A DNA stretch of 64,000 nt from Alteromonas salexigens (GTDB lineage Bacteria > Pseudomonadota > Gammaproteobacteria > Enterobacterales > Alteromonadaceae), in contig NZ_JAOTJC010000006.1 of the NCBI RefSeq assembly GCF_025628895.1, positions 45,495 through 109,494 of the forward strand. Direction: 5' to 3'. Below the pieces are notes generated by a model. The model was not told where the DNA came from, searched no databases, and saw only the letters and a list, made by a program, of their open reading frames with translations. Shown piece by piece: positions 56,083 to 64,000 of the stretch; positions within the stretch are counted from its first letter, which is position 1; the number at the start of each line of letters is the position of its first letter. A program made the position numbers and the translations under genes.

Positions 56083-57205
56083 GCAATAAACGCTTTAGTA
56101 TGCCGTAGTACATCTTTTCAAGCTTCACCAGATCGTCCATTTTCACCCTTTCATCTACCTTATGAATAGTGGCATTGACCGGACCCAGTTCAATCACCTG
56201 TGCGCCAGTCGGAGCAATAAAGCGACCGTCTGAGGTGCCGCCAGCGGTAGACAGTGTCGTGGGACGCCCCGTCACTTCTTCAATTGCAGCCTGAGTGGCT
56301 GTGACTAAATCGCCTTCGTCAGTGAGGAACGGCTGACCATTGAACGTCCAGTTGATGTCGTACTTCAGTTGGTGGCTAGCGAGGATCTGATTAACCTTCT
56401 CAATGAGTTGCTGATCGGTCACCTCGGTGGAGAAGCGAAAGTTAAAGCACACGTGCAGGGTGCCGGGAATGACATTGCCCGCCCCGGTGCCGCCGTGAAT
56501 GTTCGAGATCTGAAAGCTGGTGGGCGGGAAAAACGCATTGCCGTTATCCCAGTGTGTGTCAGCCAGTTCTGCCAAGGCAGCGGCGGCTTTGTGCACCGGG
56601 TTTTCCGCCAGGTGAGGGTAAGCCACGTGCCCCTGCACACCATGAACCGTTAAATCACCGGTCAGGGAACCGCGGCGCCCGTTCTTAACGATATCGCCAA
56701 CCTGTTCTGTGCTGGACGGCTCACCCACCAGACACCAGGTCATTTTTTCATTGCGTGCTTCCAGCGTGTCGACGACCCGGGTTGTACCGTTGATAAACGG
56801 GCCTTCTTCATCGCTGGTGATTAAAAAGGCAATGCTGCCCCGATGATCCGGGTAGTCCGTGACAAAGCGTTTAGTGGCACTCAGCATGGCGGCGAGGGAC
56901 CCCTTCATATCAGCAGCCCCCCGGCCATGCAGATAGTCGCCCACCTCGGTGGCAACAAACGGCGGTGTTTGCCACGCATCTTCAGGGCCACTGGGTACTA
57001 CATCGGTGTGACCGGCAAAACAGAACACCGGGCCGTCTTTACCACGCCGTGACCACAGATTGGTGGTGTCTTCGAATATCAGCGTTTCGTTGTCAAATTC
57101 CAGCGCTTCCAGCCAGGTTTTCATAAACGGCTGACAGCCCGCATCCTCGGGCGTCACTGAGCGCTGGTTGATTAAAAATTTAGTGATGTCGATAACGTCT
57201 TGCAT
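56072..57205 (-). CDS. dapE: succinyl-diaminopimelate desuccinylase
   Basis: A 377-residue M20-family di-zinc enzyme of the lysine/DAP pathway, hydrolysing N-succinyl-LL-DAP. Metal and catalytic motifs: FAGHTDVVP (His66), GRGAADMKG (Asp near 99), SDEEGP (Glu-Glu near 133-134) and the C-terminal [12 protein letters not shown]. Length matches E. coli DapE (375). It starts on the last base of the yffB stop, giving the conserved yffB-dapE pair. Supplies DAP for peptidoglycan, fitting the peptidase gene downstream. Confidence 0.97.
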   Translation of the reverse strand: MQDVIDITKFLINQRSVTPEDAGCQPFMKTWLEALEFDNETLIFEDTTNLWSRRGKDGPVFCFAGHTDVVPSGPEDAWQTPPFVATEVGDYLHGRGAADMKGSLAAMLSATKRFVTDYPDHRGSIAFLITSDEEGPFINGTTRVVDTLEARNEKMTWCLVGEPSSTEQVGDIVKNGRRGSLTGDLTVHGVQGHVAYPHLAENPVHKAAAALAELADTHWDNGNAFFPPTSFQISNIHGGTGAGNVIPGTLHVCFNFRFSTEVTDQQLIEKVNQILASHQLKYDINWTFNGQPFLTDEGDLVTATQAAIEEVTGRPTTLSTAGGTSDGRFIAPTGAQVIELGPVNATIHKVDERVKMDDLVKLEKMYYGILKRLLHDQ

Positions 57206-57552
57206 CAGGAAAAAATGCTCTCGTAGTTGTCGGCTTTAAAGCCAAGATAATAGTTACCATCAGTGATGAGTAACGGACGCTTGATCATCGCTGGCTGGTC
57301 CAGCATCAGCGTTAGTGCGCGCTCTTTGTCCAGCGCCTGTTTGTCCTCATCAGGAAGCTGGCGGTAGGTGGTGCCCCGTTTATTGAGCAGTTGTTCCCAG
57401 CCTAAATGCGCTTCAGCGGTGGCTAACCAGTCGCGATCGATTCCATCTTTACGGTAATCGTGGAACTGATAACTGATATCGTTGGTTTCCAGCCACTTTC
57501 TGGCTTTCTTGATGGTGTCACAGTTGGTAATGCCATACAGCGTTGTGGTCAT
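57205..57552 (-). CDS. yffB: ArsC/Spx-family reductase YffB
   Basis: A 115-residue thioredoxin-fold protein of the ArsC-like YffB group, thought to be a glutathione-dependent thiol reductase. The redox site is [13 protein letters not shown] with a single cysteine (Cys11). [14 protein letters not shown] is the conserved C-terminal block with the RP motif. First gene of the yffB-dapE-M15-DUF2897 chain; its TGA overlaps the dapE ATG by one base. Confidence 0.93.
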   Translation of the reverse strand: MTTTLYGITNCDTIKKARKWLETNDISYQFHDYRKDGIDRDWLATAEAHLGWEQLLNKRGTTYRQLPDEDKQALDKERALTLMLDQPAMIKRPLLITDGNYYLGFKADNYESIFS

Positions 57553-57607
57553 AATGAGAAGCTTAATCTGTGTAAATGAAAATAAGTCTATCTGCTGGCG
57601 GCCAGTG

Positions 57608-57811
57608 ATGCAAAAGGTTCAAAGATACTGTAAGGCTTACAGCAAATGCGCCACTCACCGTTACCCTCTGGCGCCGGGGAAGGCCGCTAGCCACTGTGGA
57701 ATGCGCAAACCGGAGCGCTGCCAGCTATACGCGGGGTGGGCACACATTCTGCTTAGTTACTGGTTCAGCTATATTCTGGCGAAACCGATGTGGGCAAGCT
57801 GGCAGGTGTAA
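57608..57811 (+). CDS. possible small Cys/His-containing protein
   Basis: A 67-codon plus-strand frame divergent from yffB. The product has cysteines and histidines in the N-terminal half (YCKAYSKCATH, SHCGMRKPERC) and a hydrophobic, Trp/Tyr-rich C-terminal segment (WAHILLSYWFSYILAKPMW). This could be a metal-binding membrane microprotein. Codons are acceptable, but no ribosome site is convincing and no family was recognised. It could be spurious. Confidence 0.35.
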   Translation: MQKVQRYCKAYSKCATHRYPLAPGKAASHCGMRKPERCQLYAGWAHILLSYWFSYILAKPMWASWQV

Positions 57812-57895
57812 CCGGAAGATACCGGTTTCGGGCGCTGTGCTGCCAGTTATACGTTGTCGCCTGCAATATTAACTATCAACATTAACGGAGTGTTT

Positions 57896-58327
57896 ATGGC
57901 TATTGTAAAAAACGCCTCAGCAAGTTATCAACCATTAGGTAAAGACGGCAAAGGGCATGTGAGTCTGGGCAGTGGTGCCATGGCCGAGCAACCTTATGGT
58001 TTCAATACCCGGTTCGAAGGTAAATCCGGCACCAATCCCGAAGAGTTAATTGCGGGCGCGCATGCCAGTTGTTATGCCATGGCATTGTCGTTTGCGCTGG
58101 CCGATGCAGGGTATGATGTCGGTGAGTTAAACGTTGACGCTGCGGTCACGCTGGAAAAAGACGGTGACGGATTTACTGTGACTGAGTCGGCACTGACCTT
58201 AAATGCTAAGGTAGCGGCAATTGAAGAGAGTGAATTTTCTGCTATTGCCAATGACGCAAAAGACAACTGTCCTATTTCCAAGCTATTAAAAGCAGACATC
58301 AGCCTGGACTATACATTTTCCAATTAA
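57896..58327 (+). CDS. osmC: OsmC-type organic hydroperoxide reductase
   Basis: A 143-residue thiol peroxidase. The two active cysteines are Cys59 (GAHASCYAMAL) and Cys125 (AKDNCPISK), with a partner arginine expected near the N-terminus. The start at 57896 has GGAG five bases upstream, and the frame to 57854 is not used. The E. coli OsmC length is the same (143). It is preceded by about 85 bases of intergenic sequence and followed by a GC-rich hairpin. OsmC protects against organic hydroperoxides and is usually osmotically or growth-phase induced. Confidence 0.93.
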   Translation: MAIVKNASASYQPLGKDGKGHVSLGSGAMAEQPYGFNTRFEGKSGTNPEELIAGAHASCYAMALSFALADAGYDVGELNVDAAVTLEKDGDGFTVTESALTLNAKVAAIEESEFSAIANDAKDNCPISKLLKADISLDYTFSN

Positions 58328-58338
58328 TGGCTGCGAAA

Positions 58339-58359
58339 TCAGGGGGCCATGCCCCCTGA
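58339..58359. terminator. hairpin between convergent osmC and the EIIA-like gene
   Basis: TCAGGGGGC/GCCCCCTGA, perfect 9-bp stem with a CAT loop, without a clear T tract on either side. It probably separates the two convergent transcripts. Confidence 0.6.
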
Positions 58360-58365
58360 CTGATC

Positions 58366-58878
58366 TTACGCATACACCGTGAATAAAGTGTCGTGCTGCG
58401 GGGTGACCTGCCGTGCCGAGGTTATTACCAACGCCCGTAATTTACCGGTATTGCGTACTGTAACTGTACAGCAATTCGGAATTTGCTGGCGCTTGAGCCA
58501 AACCGGGTTGATTTGTAATACCACCTGACCCGCCTTCACCTGATCGCCGACACGAACCTTAAACTCGCATTTTTCGCCCATCAAGCGAGCAGTATCGAAT
58601 CCATACGCTATTGTGAGGCGCAGACCCTGTCGGGTATGTAGGAGAAAGCTGTACGACAGCGGGTCGCACGCCACCACTTTACCTGACATCGGCGCAAGAA
58701 CCTGGTGAGAAGACGTGGTAAGGACGGCACCCTGACCGAGCAAGCCAGCCTGTACTAACGGGTCGGGATGTTCAGACAGTTTGCCAACCCGGCCACTGAC
58801 CGGTGGGAGGACATGGATTTTTACCCTGGCATCGGCTGGTATTTCCTCAGACAGCCAGGGAGACGAACTAACTAGCAT
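58366..58878 (-). CDS. EIIA-Glc-like protein lacking both active-site histidines
   Basis: A 170-residue protein with the EIIA-Glc (Crr, PTS_EIIA_1) fold by sequence. From VLAPMSGKV onward it aligns gap-free with E. coli Crr for over 80 residues (YGFDTARLMGE versus FGIDTVELKGE). At the places of the active-site histidines it has Tyr76 (for His75) and Ala91 (for the phosphoryl-accepting His90). It therefore cannot be a phosphocarrier, and may bind partners or a ligand instead. Its ATG overlaps the TGA of the ACT gene by one base, so the two are translationally coupled and likely work together. Confidence 0.8.
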   Translation of the reverse strand: MLVSSSPWLSEEIPADARVKIHVLPPVSGRVGKLSEHPDPLVQAGLLGQGAVLTTSSHQVLAPMSGKVVACDPLSYSFLLHTRQGLRLTIAYGFDTARLMGEKCEFKVRVGDQVKAGQVVLQINPVWLKRQQIPNCCTVTVRNTGKLRALVITSARQVTPQHDTLFTVYA

Positions 58879-59261
58879 CAGATATTCACGGTATAGCCGT
58901 ATTTGCGCAGGGCAGCGACGGCGTCATCCAGCTTCTTTTCTTTAACCAGAAAAAAATCTGTTTCAAACGTGGAGACAACAAAAATAGATACTTTGGCGTC
59001 CGCCAGTACGGCGCCAATTTGTGCCATGATCCCTACCATGGACAAATGTAAGGGGCCAAGCAATTCCAGAGCGCGCCACTGTGGATCTGACTCCCGAGAG
59101 TGTACAGAAATGTCTGCAGGTACAACGATAGATAACTCGTCCTCGGTTTTTCCCAAAAAATATAGCGGACTGGTTAGGACGCTGGCCGGGATCCCGGCAT
59201 CAGGATCCAGGCTGTGAATAATAAATTCCTGCGGTAACACAGCCAGTGTTTGTTTTGGCAT
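58878..59261 (-). CDS. ACT domain-containing protein (COG3603-like)
   Basis: A 127-residue cytoplasmic protein with tandem small-molecule-binding ACT-like domains. The C-terminal one carries the COG3603 landmark GPLHLSMVGIMAQIGAVLADAKVSIFVVSTFETDFFLV (written in blocks: GPLHLSMVGIMAQ, then IGAVLADAK, then VSIFVVSTFETD). ACT domains commonly sense amino acids. It is first in a two-gene unit with the degenerate EIIA-like protein. A DnaA-box cluster lies just upstream. Confidence 0.85.
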   Translation of the reverse strand: MPKQTLAVLPQEFIIHSLDPDAGIPASVLTSPLYFLGKTEDELSIVVPADISVHSRESDPQWRALELLGPLHLSMVGIMAQIGAVLADAKVSIFVVSTFETDFFLVKEKKLDDAVAALRKYGYTVNI

Positions 59262-59329
59262 TTTATATACAACATCTCAAATTACCCGGTCGAAACATTA
59301 AATCACTATCTGTTGGTAAGTGCTACGTG

Positions 59330-59436
59330 TTATCCACTTTATCTGTGGATAAGTTTGTTGAGTAGTTTGGGGATGCCGTATAACTTCATGATAAATATGG
59401 CTTTAATTAATCGGTCAAACAATGTGCAGTGGATAA
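59330..59436. promoter_or_regulatory. cluster of three DnaA boxes
   Basis: TTATCCACT (59330-59338, plus), TGTGGATAA (59344-59352, a perfect TTATCCACA on minus) and AGTGGATAA (59428-59436, TTATCCACT on minus). The first two face each other as a dyad with 8-bp arms. The region 59262-59562 holds no gene. It could be a DnaA-regulatory site or an operator using the same dyad. It is not the origin by context, since dnaA, mnmG and the usual origin genes are absent. Confidence 0.6.
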
Positions 59437-59562
59437 GATCTGACAAATCTCAAGCATTTTCCAACCCGTTTGTCTATACTCAAACGTCAAATTCTGTCAG
59501 CAGAATCCCGAATCGTTTGCTTGACAGCGAACCCGGAATGACATTCAAAAGGATAACGTAAG

Positions 59563-59931
59563 ATGGATGATGCAATGTGGCTGGACATGACTGTGGATGA
59601 TGCCGACAGGGTCAGCCGTTTTTATGAACGGGTCATGGGGTGGAGTCGGCAAACTGTCGAGATGGACGGATATGTTGATTACGTAATGATAAAACCAGAC
59701 GGGTCTCCGGCAGGCGGAATATGTCATAAGCGCGGCTCAAATTCAGCGTTGCCGGGCGGGTGGATCCCGTATTTCACAGTGGCTAATTTAACAACCGCGC
59801 TTAATCAGCTTACCGCCGAGGGTGGGGAACAAATAAGTGAAGTGCGGGCCTATGGTGATGCCGCGTACTGTATTATCCGGGATCCTGCCGGCGCTTGCTG
59901 TGCGCTATATGCAGAGGATGCCAGTGCGTGA
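59563..59931 (+). CDS. VOC-family (glyoxalase-like) protein
   Basis: A 122-residue vicinal-oxygen-chelate-fold protein of two beta-alpha-beta-beta-beta units. Unit 1 begins WLDMTVDDADRVSRFYERVMGW, in blocks WLDMTVDDA and RVSRFYERVMGW, and unit 2 starts IPYFTVANLTTAL (about 67-79). GDAAYCIIRDPAGACCALY is the C-terminal strand set. Substrate unknown. AAAGGATAAC precedes the ATG. Single gene, divergent from the ACT/EIIA-like pair across the DnaA-box region. Confidence 0.85.
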   Translation: MDDAMWLDMTVDDADRVSRFYERVMGWSRQTVEMDGYVDYVMIKPDGSPAGGICHKRGSNSALPGGWIPYFTVANLTTALNQLTAEGGEQISEVRAYGDAAYCIIRDPAGACCALYAEDASA

Positions 59932-60061
59932 TGACGGGCGCCGGTAACTGACTGACACTGGATGCTGCACCTGTCCTTAGGGCCAGACCGGCTCGTTGTC
60001 GATTGCATTCCTGATGGTAACTGATAAATTAACGCAATCTACCCCCTGACCAGGAACGCAA

Positions 60062-61156
60062 GTGGCTGCCCCTGTTGAAATTTATGCCGGCCCCGGCGCA
60101 ATACATATGCTCCGGCGCTACGGCTTTCACCCGGATCTGTTTAATTACTTTGTGGGCGCCTCAGGTGGACCAAAATGGTTCACACTCGCTGGCATTGACA
60201 GGGTGCTGTTTCCTTATTGGTTAGGTTGCCGGAATGAACCGCTGAATATCATAGGATCTTCTGCCGGGGCATTTCGTGCAGCCTGTGCAGTGCAGTCCAA
60301 CCCATTACGCGCTTTTGACCGGCTAGCGTATTCCTATGTGCATACGGTGTATTCTAAAAAGCCCACCAAGTTTGAAATTACCCAGAAAGCCAAGGCGTTA
60401 ATCAAGGACTTACTTGGCGAAGACGGGCGTGCCGAACTGGTTATGAACCAGAAACTAAAAGCCCATTTTATTGCTGCGCGCTGCCGGGGCCCGATGCGCA
60501 GTGAAAGCAAGGTTAAGCAGCTGGGTGGTCTGGCAATGACTGCTGCCGCTAACGCCATGTCTCGTAAAAATTTACAGCATTTTTATACCCGTACTGTCTT
60601 CAGCCACCCTGACAGTACATTGGAAGTAAACGACCCGTATAATTTGCCCACCGAGTACGTGCCGCTTTCTATCCCAAATATTGACGACGCGCTATTAGCG
60701 TCAGGTTCTATTCCAATGATAATTGATGGTGTGAGACACATACTGGATGCGCCAAGGGGCGTATATCGGGACGGTGGCATTATCGACTATCATTTCGATG
60801 TTGAGTTTGGGCCTGGCCCCGGGTTGGTATTGTTCCCTCACTTTTATCCTAAGCCCATTCCGGGCTGGTTTGATAAAGGGCTTAAAAACCGCATTCCGCA
60901 CGCGGTCAGCTATTTTAATATGGTCATGCTGGTGCCTTCCGAAGATTTTGTGTCCCGTTTGCCTTACGGAAAGATTCCGGATCGACGTGACTTCGAGGTG
61001 CTGGATGATAAAACCCGGATAGCTTACTGGATAAAGGTGCTTAATGAAGCAGAGCGGGTAGGGGAATACTTTCTTGATTTGGTCCACAAAGAAAAAGCGG
61101 TGGATGCTATTAAACCCTTGCCCTTTGAGACTATCCCATACAAGCGTGTCTCATAG
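60062..61156 (+). CDS. patatin-like phospholipase family protein
   Basis: A 364-residue protein with patatin-type catalytic features: a glycine-rich oxyanion stretch GASGGPKW (32-39), the nucleophile elbow GSSAG (Ser67), and the dyad aspartate in YRDGGIIDYH (near 240). The C-terminal part is enriched in aromatic and basic residues. It probably acts as a cytoplasmic or membrane-associated acyl hydrolase. The start is a GTG with AGGAA upstream. No secretion signal. It ends about 130 bases before tRNA-Val. Confidence 0.82.
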   Translation: MAAPVEIYAGPGAIHMLRRYGFHPDLFNYFVGASGGPKWFTLAGIDRVLFPYWLGCRNEPLNIIGSSAGAFRAACAVQSNPLRAFDRLAYSYVHTVYSKKPTKFEITQKAKALIKDLLGEDGRAELVMNQKLKAHFIAARCRGPMRSESKVKQLGGLAMTAAANAMSRKNLQHFYTRTVFSHPDSTLEVNDPYNLPTEYVPLSIPNIDDALLASGSIPMIIDGVRHILDAPRGVYRDGGIIDYHFDVEFGPGPGLVLFPHFYPKPIPGWFDKGLKNRIPHAVSYFNMVMLVPSEDFVSRLPYGKIPDRRDFEVLDDKTRIAYWIKVLNEAERVGEYFLDLVHKEKAVDAIKPLPFETIPYKRVS

Positions 61157-61222
61157 GGAAGGGTATATTTAAGCATAATTGACGCGTAATTGAGCAACCG
61201 CACCATACATTGAAAAATGTGC

Positions 61223-61251
61223 TTGCACCTTTACCGGTGCATCGCTATTAT
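61223..61251 (+). promoter_or_regulatory. sigma70 promoter of tRNA-Val
   Basis: TTGCAC (61223-61228), 17-base spacer, TATTAT (61246-61251), then GC-rich discriminator ACGCGCC, typical of a stable-RNA promoter. It lies 33 bases before the tRNA. Confidence 0.85.
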
Positions 61252-61283
61252 ACGCGCCGTCTGCACCGGCAGATTTCAAATAT

Positions 61284-61360
<77 letters not shown>

Positions 61361-61385
61361 CCGCTTTCCCCTGGCAGTGGCAAGT

Positions 61386-62045
61386 TTACGTTTTATTTTG
61401 TCTTAGTAACAATAAAGCCAATCCGCACACTAATATAAAGCTTAGCCCGTTGGTGGCTGCAGAGACCCGCTGGGCAACCGCCTGCAAATTGATATTGTCA
61501 CTGAAATCCAGTCGATAGCCGCCTGTTACAGGGTGATAATTATCACCGCTCCGACCCTGCCACTGCTGATCAAAGTTGATGGTATTGTTTCCGCAACATC
61601 CGCCCACCATGGCAATATACCGCCCGGGTCCCAGATCCAGAGACAGAAACGGATCCAGCGAGTGAGTAGTGCGTACAGGATCGGCCAACGAGCCATTGCT
61701 GTCGCTCCCATACAACGCATCATCACTGGACGCAATGAGATCTTCCCAGCCCAGTGAGCCGTTTACCCGAAAGACCCACAGCATACTGTCCATCACATCA
61801 TCAATACCATTGCCATTAAAATCCACGAAATTGCGAGTTAACGGATCAAATTCATAGGCAAGGATATCTAACGAGACAGTCGTCAGAGCCGAAGTTTGAA
61901 AGTACCAAAAGTCCACTGTGTGGAGCTCAGAGAATCCGGCGGGCGGAGGCGTATTGTTCTGGTATTCCGTAATGGTACCGGTGACAAACCCCGCGTGAGT
62001 AATTGAAGACCAGCAGAGCAGTATGAGTGAAGCTAAACGTAACAT
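61386..62045 (-). CDS. secreted DVUA0089-like protein with PEP-CTERM-like C-terminal anchor
   Basis: A 219-residue exported protein with signal peptide residues 1-18 (ending ITHAG). The body carries a calcium-loop-like DFNGNGIDD (about 74-82). A stretch DPFLSLDLGPGRYIAMVGG (about 131-149) resembles the DVUA0089 family often found with PEP-CTERM signals. The C-terminus has a hydrophobic helix (GLSFILVCGLALLLL) and a short polar end (RQNKT) but no PEP motif. It may be a variant sorting signal or simply a C-terminal membrane anchor. Function unknown. Confidence 0.65.
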   Translation of the reverse strand: MLRLASLILLCWSSITHAGFVTGTITEYQNNTPPPAGFSELHTVDFWYFQTSALTTVSLDILAYEFDPLTRNFVDFNGNGIDDVMDSMLWVFRVNGSLGWEDLIASSDDALYGSDSNGSLADPVRTTHSLDPFLSLDLGPGRYIAMVGGCCGNNTINFDQQWQGRSGDNYHPVTGGYRLDFSDNINLQAVAQRVSAATNGLSFILVCGLALLLLRQNKT

Positions 62046-62202
62046 AATGATAACATCCCTGTGTGTGTGTAGTATCTATACAGGGTTTGACGTAACTGGT
62101 TCACTGGGGAAAGAAGTTTTGGGGAAGGAAAGGGTGGGCTGCTCAGTTTAATACTGGTAAAAATGGCCCCTGAATTTAGTGCTCAGAGGCCGGGATATGT
62201 GA

Positions 62203-63834
62203 TTACAGACGAAAAGCGCTGGTAAGTTCGTTCAGCGAGGCCGCCAGGCGAGCCAGTTCGTCTGCCGACACGCTGGTCTGCTCGGCGCCAGAGGCCGTGG
62301 AGTTGGATAAATCTTTTACCTTCACCAGATTCTGATCAATCACCCGCGAAGCCGAAGCCTGCTGTTCTGAGGCGCTGGCTATTGACGCATTGCGGTTCTT
62401 AATTTCAGCTACGGCGGCGACAATTTCATCAAGCGCTTCTTCAGCATCTTTGGCCATTTTTAAGGTGTCGCCAGCACGTTCGACACTGCGCTCCATCGTT
62501 GATACGGATTCTGAAGAGGAGCTGTTAATGACTGCCACCAGATCCTCAATTTCTACTGTCGATTCCTGAGTACGTTTCGCCAGTGCCCGCACTTCGTCAG
62601 CTACCACAGAGAAGCCCCGGCCTGACTCACCCGCACGGGCCGCCTCAATCGCAGCATTAAGCGCCAGTAAGTTAGTTTGTTCGGCAATTTCCCGGATAAC
62701 CTCCAGTACTTTGGTGATGTCGTTCACCTTTTTCGCCAGCTCAATAACTTTTGAAGAAGAGGTCGTCATTTCGTCGGTGAGCTTTTCAATGGCTTCTTCT
62801 GTTTGCTGGACCCGTATGCCGCCCTGGCTGGCTTTGTCGTTAGCAAAGTCGGACGACTTCGAGGCCTGCTGAGCGTCGCCCGCCACGGCTTCAATTGCGG
62901 CGGTCAGCTGACTGATGGCCTGCGCTGCCTGATCAACCTGTACACTCTGATCCTGGATATGCTGTGAGGAATCGTTGGTGACTGAACTTAACTCTTCCGA
63001 GGTGGTGGCCAGTTGTTCTGAAGACTGCACGATGGCGTAAATGGATTCACGCAAACTTTGCTGAGTATGCTGTAACTGGGTCAGCAAGGCGGTAATCTCA
63101 TCGTTACCGTCCGGGGTGATGGAGTAGGTGAGATCTTTTTGCGAGATCCGTTCGGCTACGGCCAGGGCTTCCCGAATAGGAGGCACGATACTTTTGGTAA
63201 ATAAAACCGACAACAGCACGACCAGGCCCACGGTGAGCACGATGGCAATAATGATGGCGGCAGTGGCAGTTTCAGATACTTTGTTTGCAGATTTGGTGGC
63301 TTCGTCGACTTTTTCCGCCTGATATTTCAGAAACGCATCCAATGCGGCAGAAATTTCACCGGTCAGAGGCAACTGTTGCTCACGACGGAGTTGGTTAGCC
63401 TGGCCTGTGTTACCATTGTTAATAAGCGTCAGGTAGCGGTCATGGAGTGTCCAGTAGCGCTTGTCCAGCCGCTGGTAGGTGGTGAGCAACTGTGCCGCAC
63501 GGTCACTTTCTACTAAAGCCTGGAGTTTACGTTGATTCTCCTGCAGGTTTTCTTTTGCATCCATTAATCGTTGCAGATATCTGTTACGTGACTCCGCGGT
63601 ATTGGCTGCTTCCACGTTGGCTGTATGAACCCTAACGCGCAGGAATTCCCGGTCAATATTGTTAACCAACTCTGTACTGGGGATACGTTGTTCGGTGACA
63701 TAGTCCAGTTGCTCGGAGATACGGCCCATTTCATTGAGGGCATACACGCCAAGACATAAGACAATCAAGCCGATAGCGCCAAACGCTATGGTCGAGCGAA
63801 CGCCTAAAGAAAAGCGGCGGAGAAAGTGAACCAT
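62203..63834 (-). CDS. methyl-accepting chemotaxis protein
   Basis: A 543-residue chemoreceptor: TM1 at about 10-35, a periplasmic four-helix-bundle-type ligand domain (about 36-185), TM2 at about 187-212, a HAMP domain (about 213-268) and a long cytoplasmic coiled coil. The hairpin tip is [18 protein letters not shown], followed by [16 protein letters not shown]. The ATG at 63834 has AAGGA upstream; the GTG at 63849 lies over that ribosome site and is rejected. No CheW-binding pentapeptide (NWETF) was seen. Ligand unknown. Confidence 0.92.
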   Translation of the reverse strand: MVHFLRRFSLGVRSTIAFGAIGLIVLCLGVYALNEMGRISEQLDYVTEQRIPSTELVNNIDREFLRVRVHTANVEAANTAESRNRYLQRLMDAKENLQENQRKLQALVESDRAAQLLTTYQRLDKRYWTLHDRYLTLINNGNTGQANQLRREQQLPLTGEISAALDAFLKYQAEKVDEATKSANKVSETATAAIIIAIVLTVGLVVLLSVLFTKSIVPPIREALAVAERISQKDLTYSITPDGNDEITALLTQLQHTQQSLRESIYAIVQSSEQLATTSEELSSVTNDSSQHIQDQSVQVDQAAQAISQLTAAIEAVAGDAQQASKSSDFANDKASQGGIRVQQTEEAIEKLTDEMTTSSSKVIELAKKVNDITKVLEVIREIAEQTNLLALNAAIEAARAGESGRGFSVVADEVRALAKRTQESTVEIEDLVAVINSSSSESVSTMERSVERAGDTLKMAKDAEEALDEIVAAVAEIKNRNASIASASEQQASASRVIDQNLVKVKDLSNSTASGAEQTSVSADELARLAASLNELTSAFRL

Positions 63835-64000
63835 AATACTGTCCTTCACAGAAACGGTTAAATCATTATCAGGCGGCGTATAACGCCACCGTTTTATTTA
63901 TTGTCGTCACCTGGCCAGAGAATAACCCTGGCAAGTAAAACGACGTTATGTCAGAGAGTTAATCGGTCGAACTGCAAAAATCTTTATGCCTGGCAACAAA

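Noticed and set aside
59262..59562. Chromosomal replication origin at the DnaA-box cluster
   Set aside because: There are only three boxes and no clear AT-rich unwinding repeats, and dnaA, dnaN, mnmG and related origin genes are absent nearby.

Overview
The window is ordinary chromosomal DNA of a marine-type gammaproteobacterium. It most resembles Alteromonadaceae (an Alteromonas / Aestuariibacter / Salinimonas-like organism). This is inferred from protein similarity recalled from family knowledge and from conserved gene orders: miaB-ybeZ-ybeY-corC-lnt divergent from ubiF, a tRNA Met-Leu-Gln-Gln cluster, rplY-pth-ychF, lolB-ispE-tRNA-Gln-prs divergent from hemA-prfA-prmC, gcvA-ygdD-rlmM, seqA-pgm, and yffB-dapE. 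No IS element, prophage, CRISPR array or rRNA operon was seen. The window cuts a repeat array at its left end and stops upstream of a chemoreceptor gene at its right end.

Layout. 1-178: a 54-bp tandem repeat carrying a hairpin. 0.3-3.3 kb: an alpha/beta hydrolase, an IbpA-type small heat-shock protein with a sigma32-like promoter and a ROSE-like RNA thermometer, and a secreted amidohydrolase. 3.4-8.8 kb (minus): lnt, corC, ybeY, ybeZ, miaB. 9.2-13.3 kb: ubiF with an overlapping small membrane protein, a TetR / AhpD-like divergon with two palindromic operators, and an alanine/sodium symporter. 13.7-14.2 kb: four tRNA genes. 14.3-18 kb (minus): a periplasmic cyclophilin, then rplY-pth-ychF. 18.2-21.3 kb: a second secreted amidohydrolase, an alcohol dehydrogenase and a lipoprotein. 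21.4-24 kb (minus): lolB-ispE-tRNA-Gln-prs.

24.1-30.2 kb: hemA-prfA-prmC, then an HD-GYP response regulator, sirB2 and kdsA. 30.7-33.7 kb: gcvA, an alpha/beta hydrolase, a DUF423 gene and rlmM. 33.9-36 kb: a stand-alone EF-G. 36.2-40.1 kb (minus): a MoxR / DUF58 / transglutaminase module. 40.3-45.3 kb: seqA, pgm and glgP. 45.4-48.4 kb (minus): two paralogous TorF-type outer-membrane proteins flanking a PEP-CTERM protein that has a sigma54-type promoter. 48.6-51.7 kb (minus): betBA for glycine betaine synthesis. 52-55.2 kb: an EAL-domain protein, astE, a HIT protein and a YbjQ protein. 55.3-57.6 kb (minus): an overlapping chain yffB-dapE-M15 peptidase-DUF2897. 57.9-64 kb: OsmC, a degenerate EIIA-Glc-like protein translationally coupled to an ACT protein, a cluster of DnaA boxes, a VOC protein, a patatin, tRNA-Val, a secreted anchored protein and a chemoreceptor.

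Most genes are housekeeping: tRNA and rRNA modification, translation, lipoprotein maturation and sorting, ubiquinone, haem, Kdo and isoprenoid precursors, glycogen, DAP/lysine. The less ordinary material is: lnt with no ATG/GTG/TTG start ahead of its first membrane helix; the EIIA-like protein that has lost both active-site histidines; the PEP-CTERM gene with its sigma54 promoter; three clustered DnaA boxes; and a free-standing + strand terminator that may end a small RNA.
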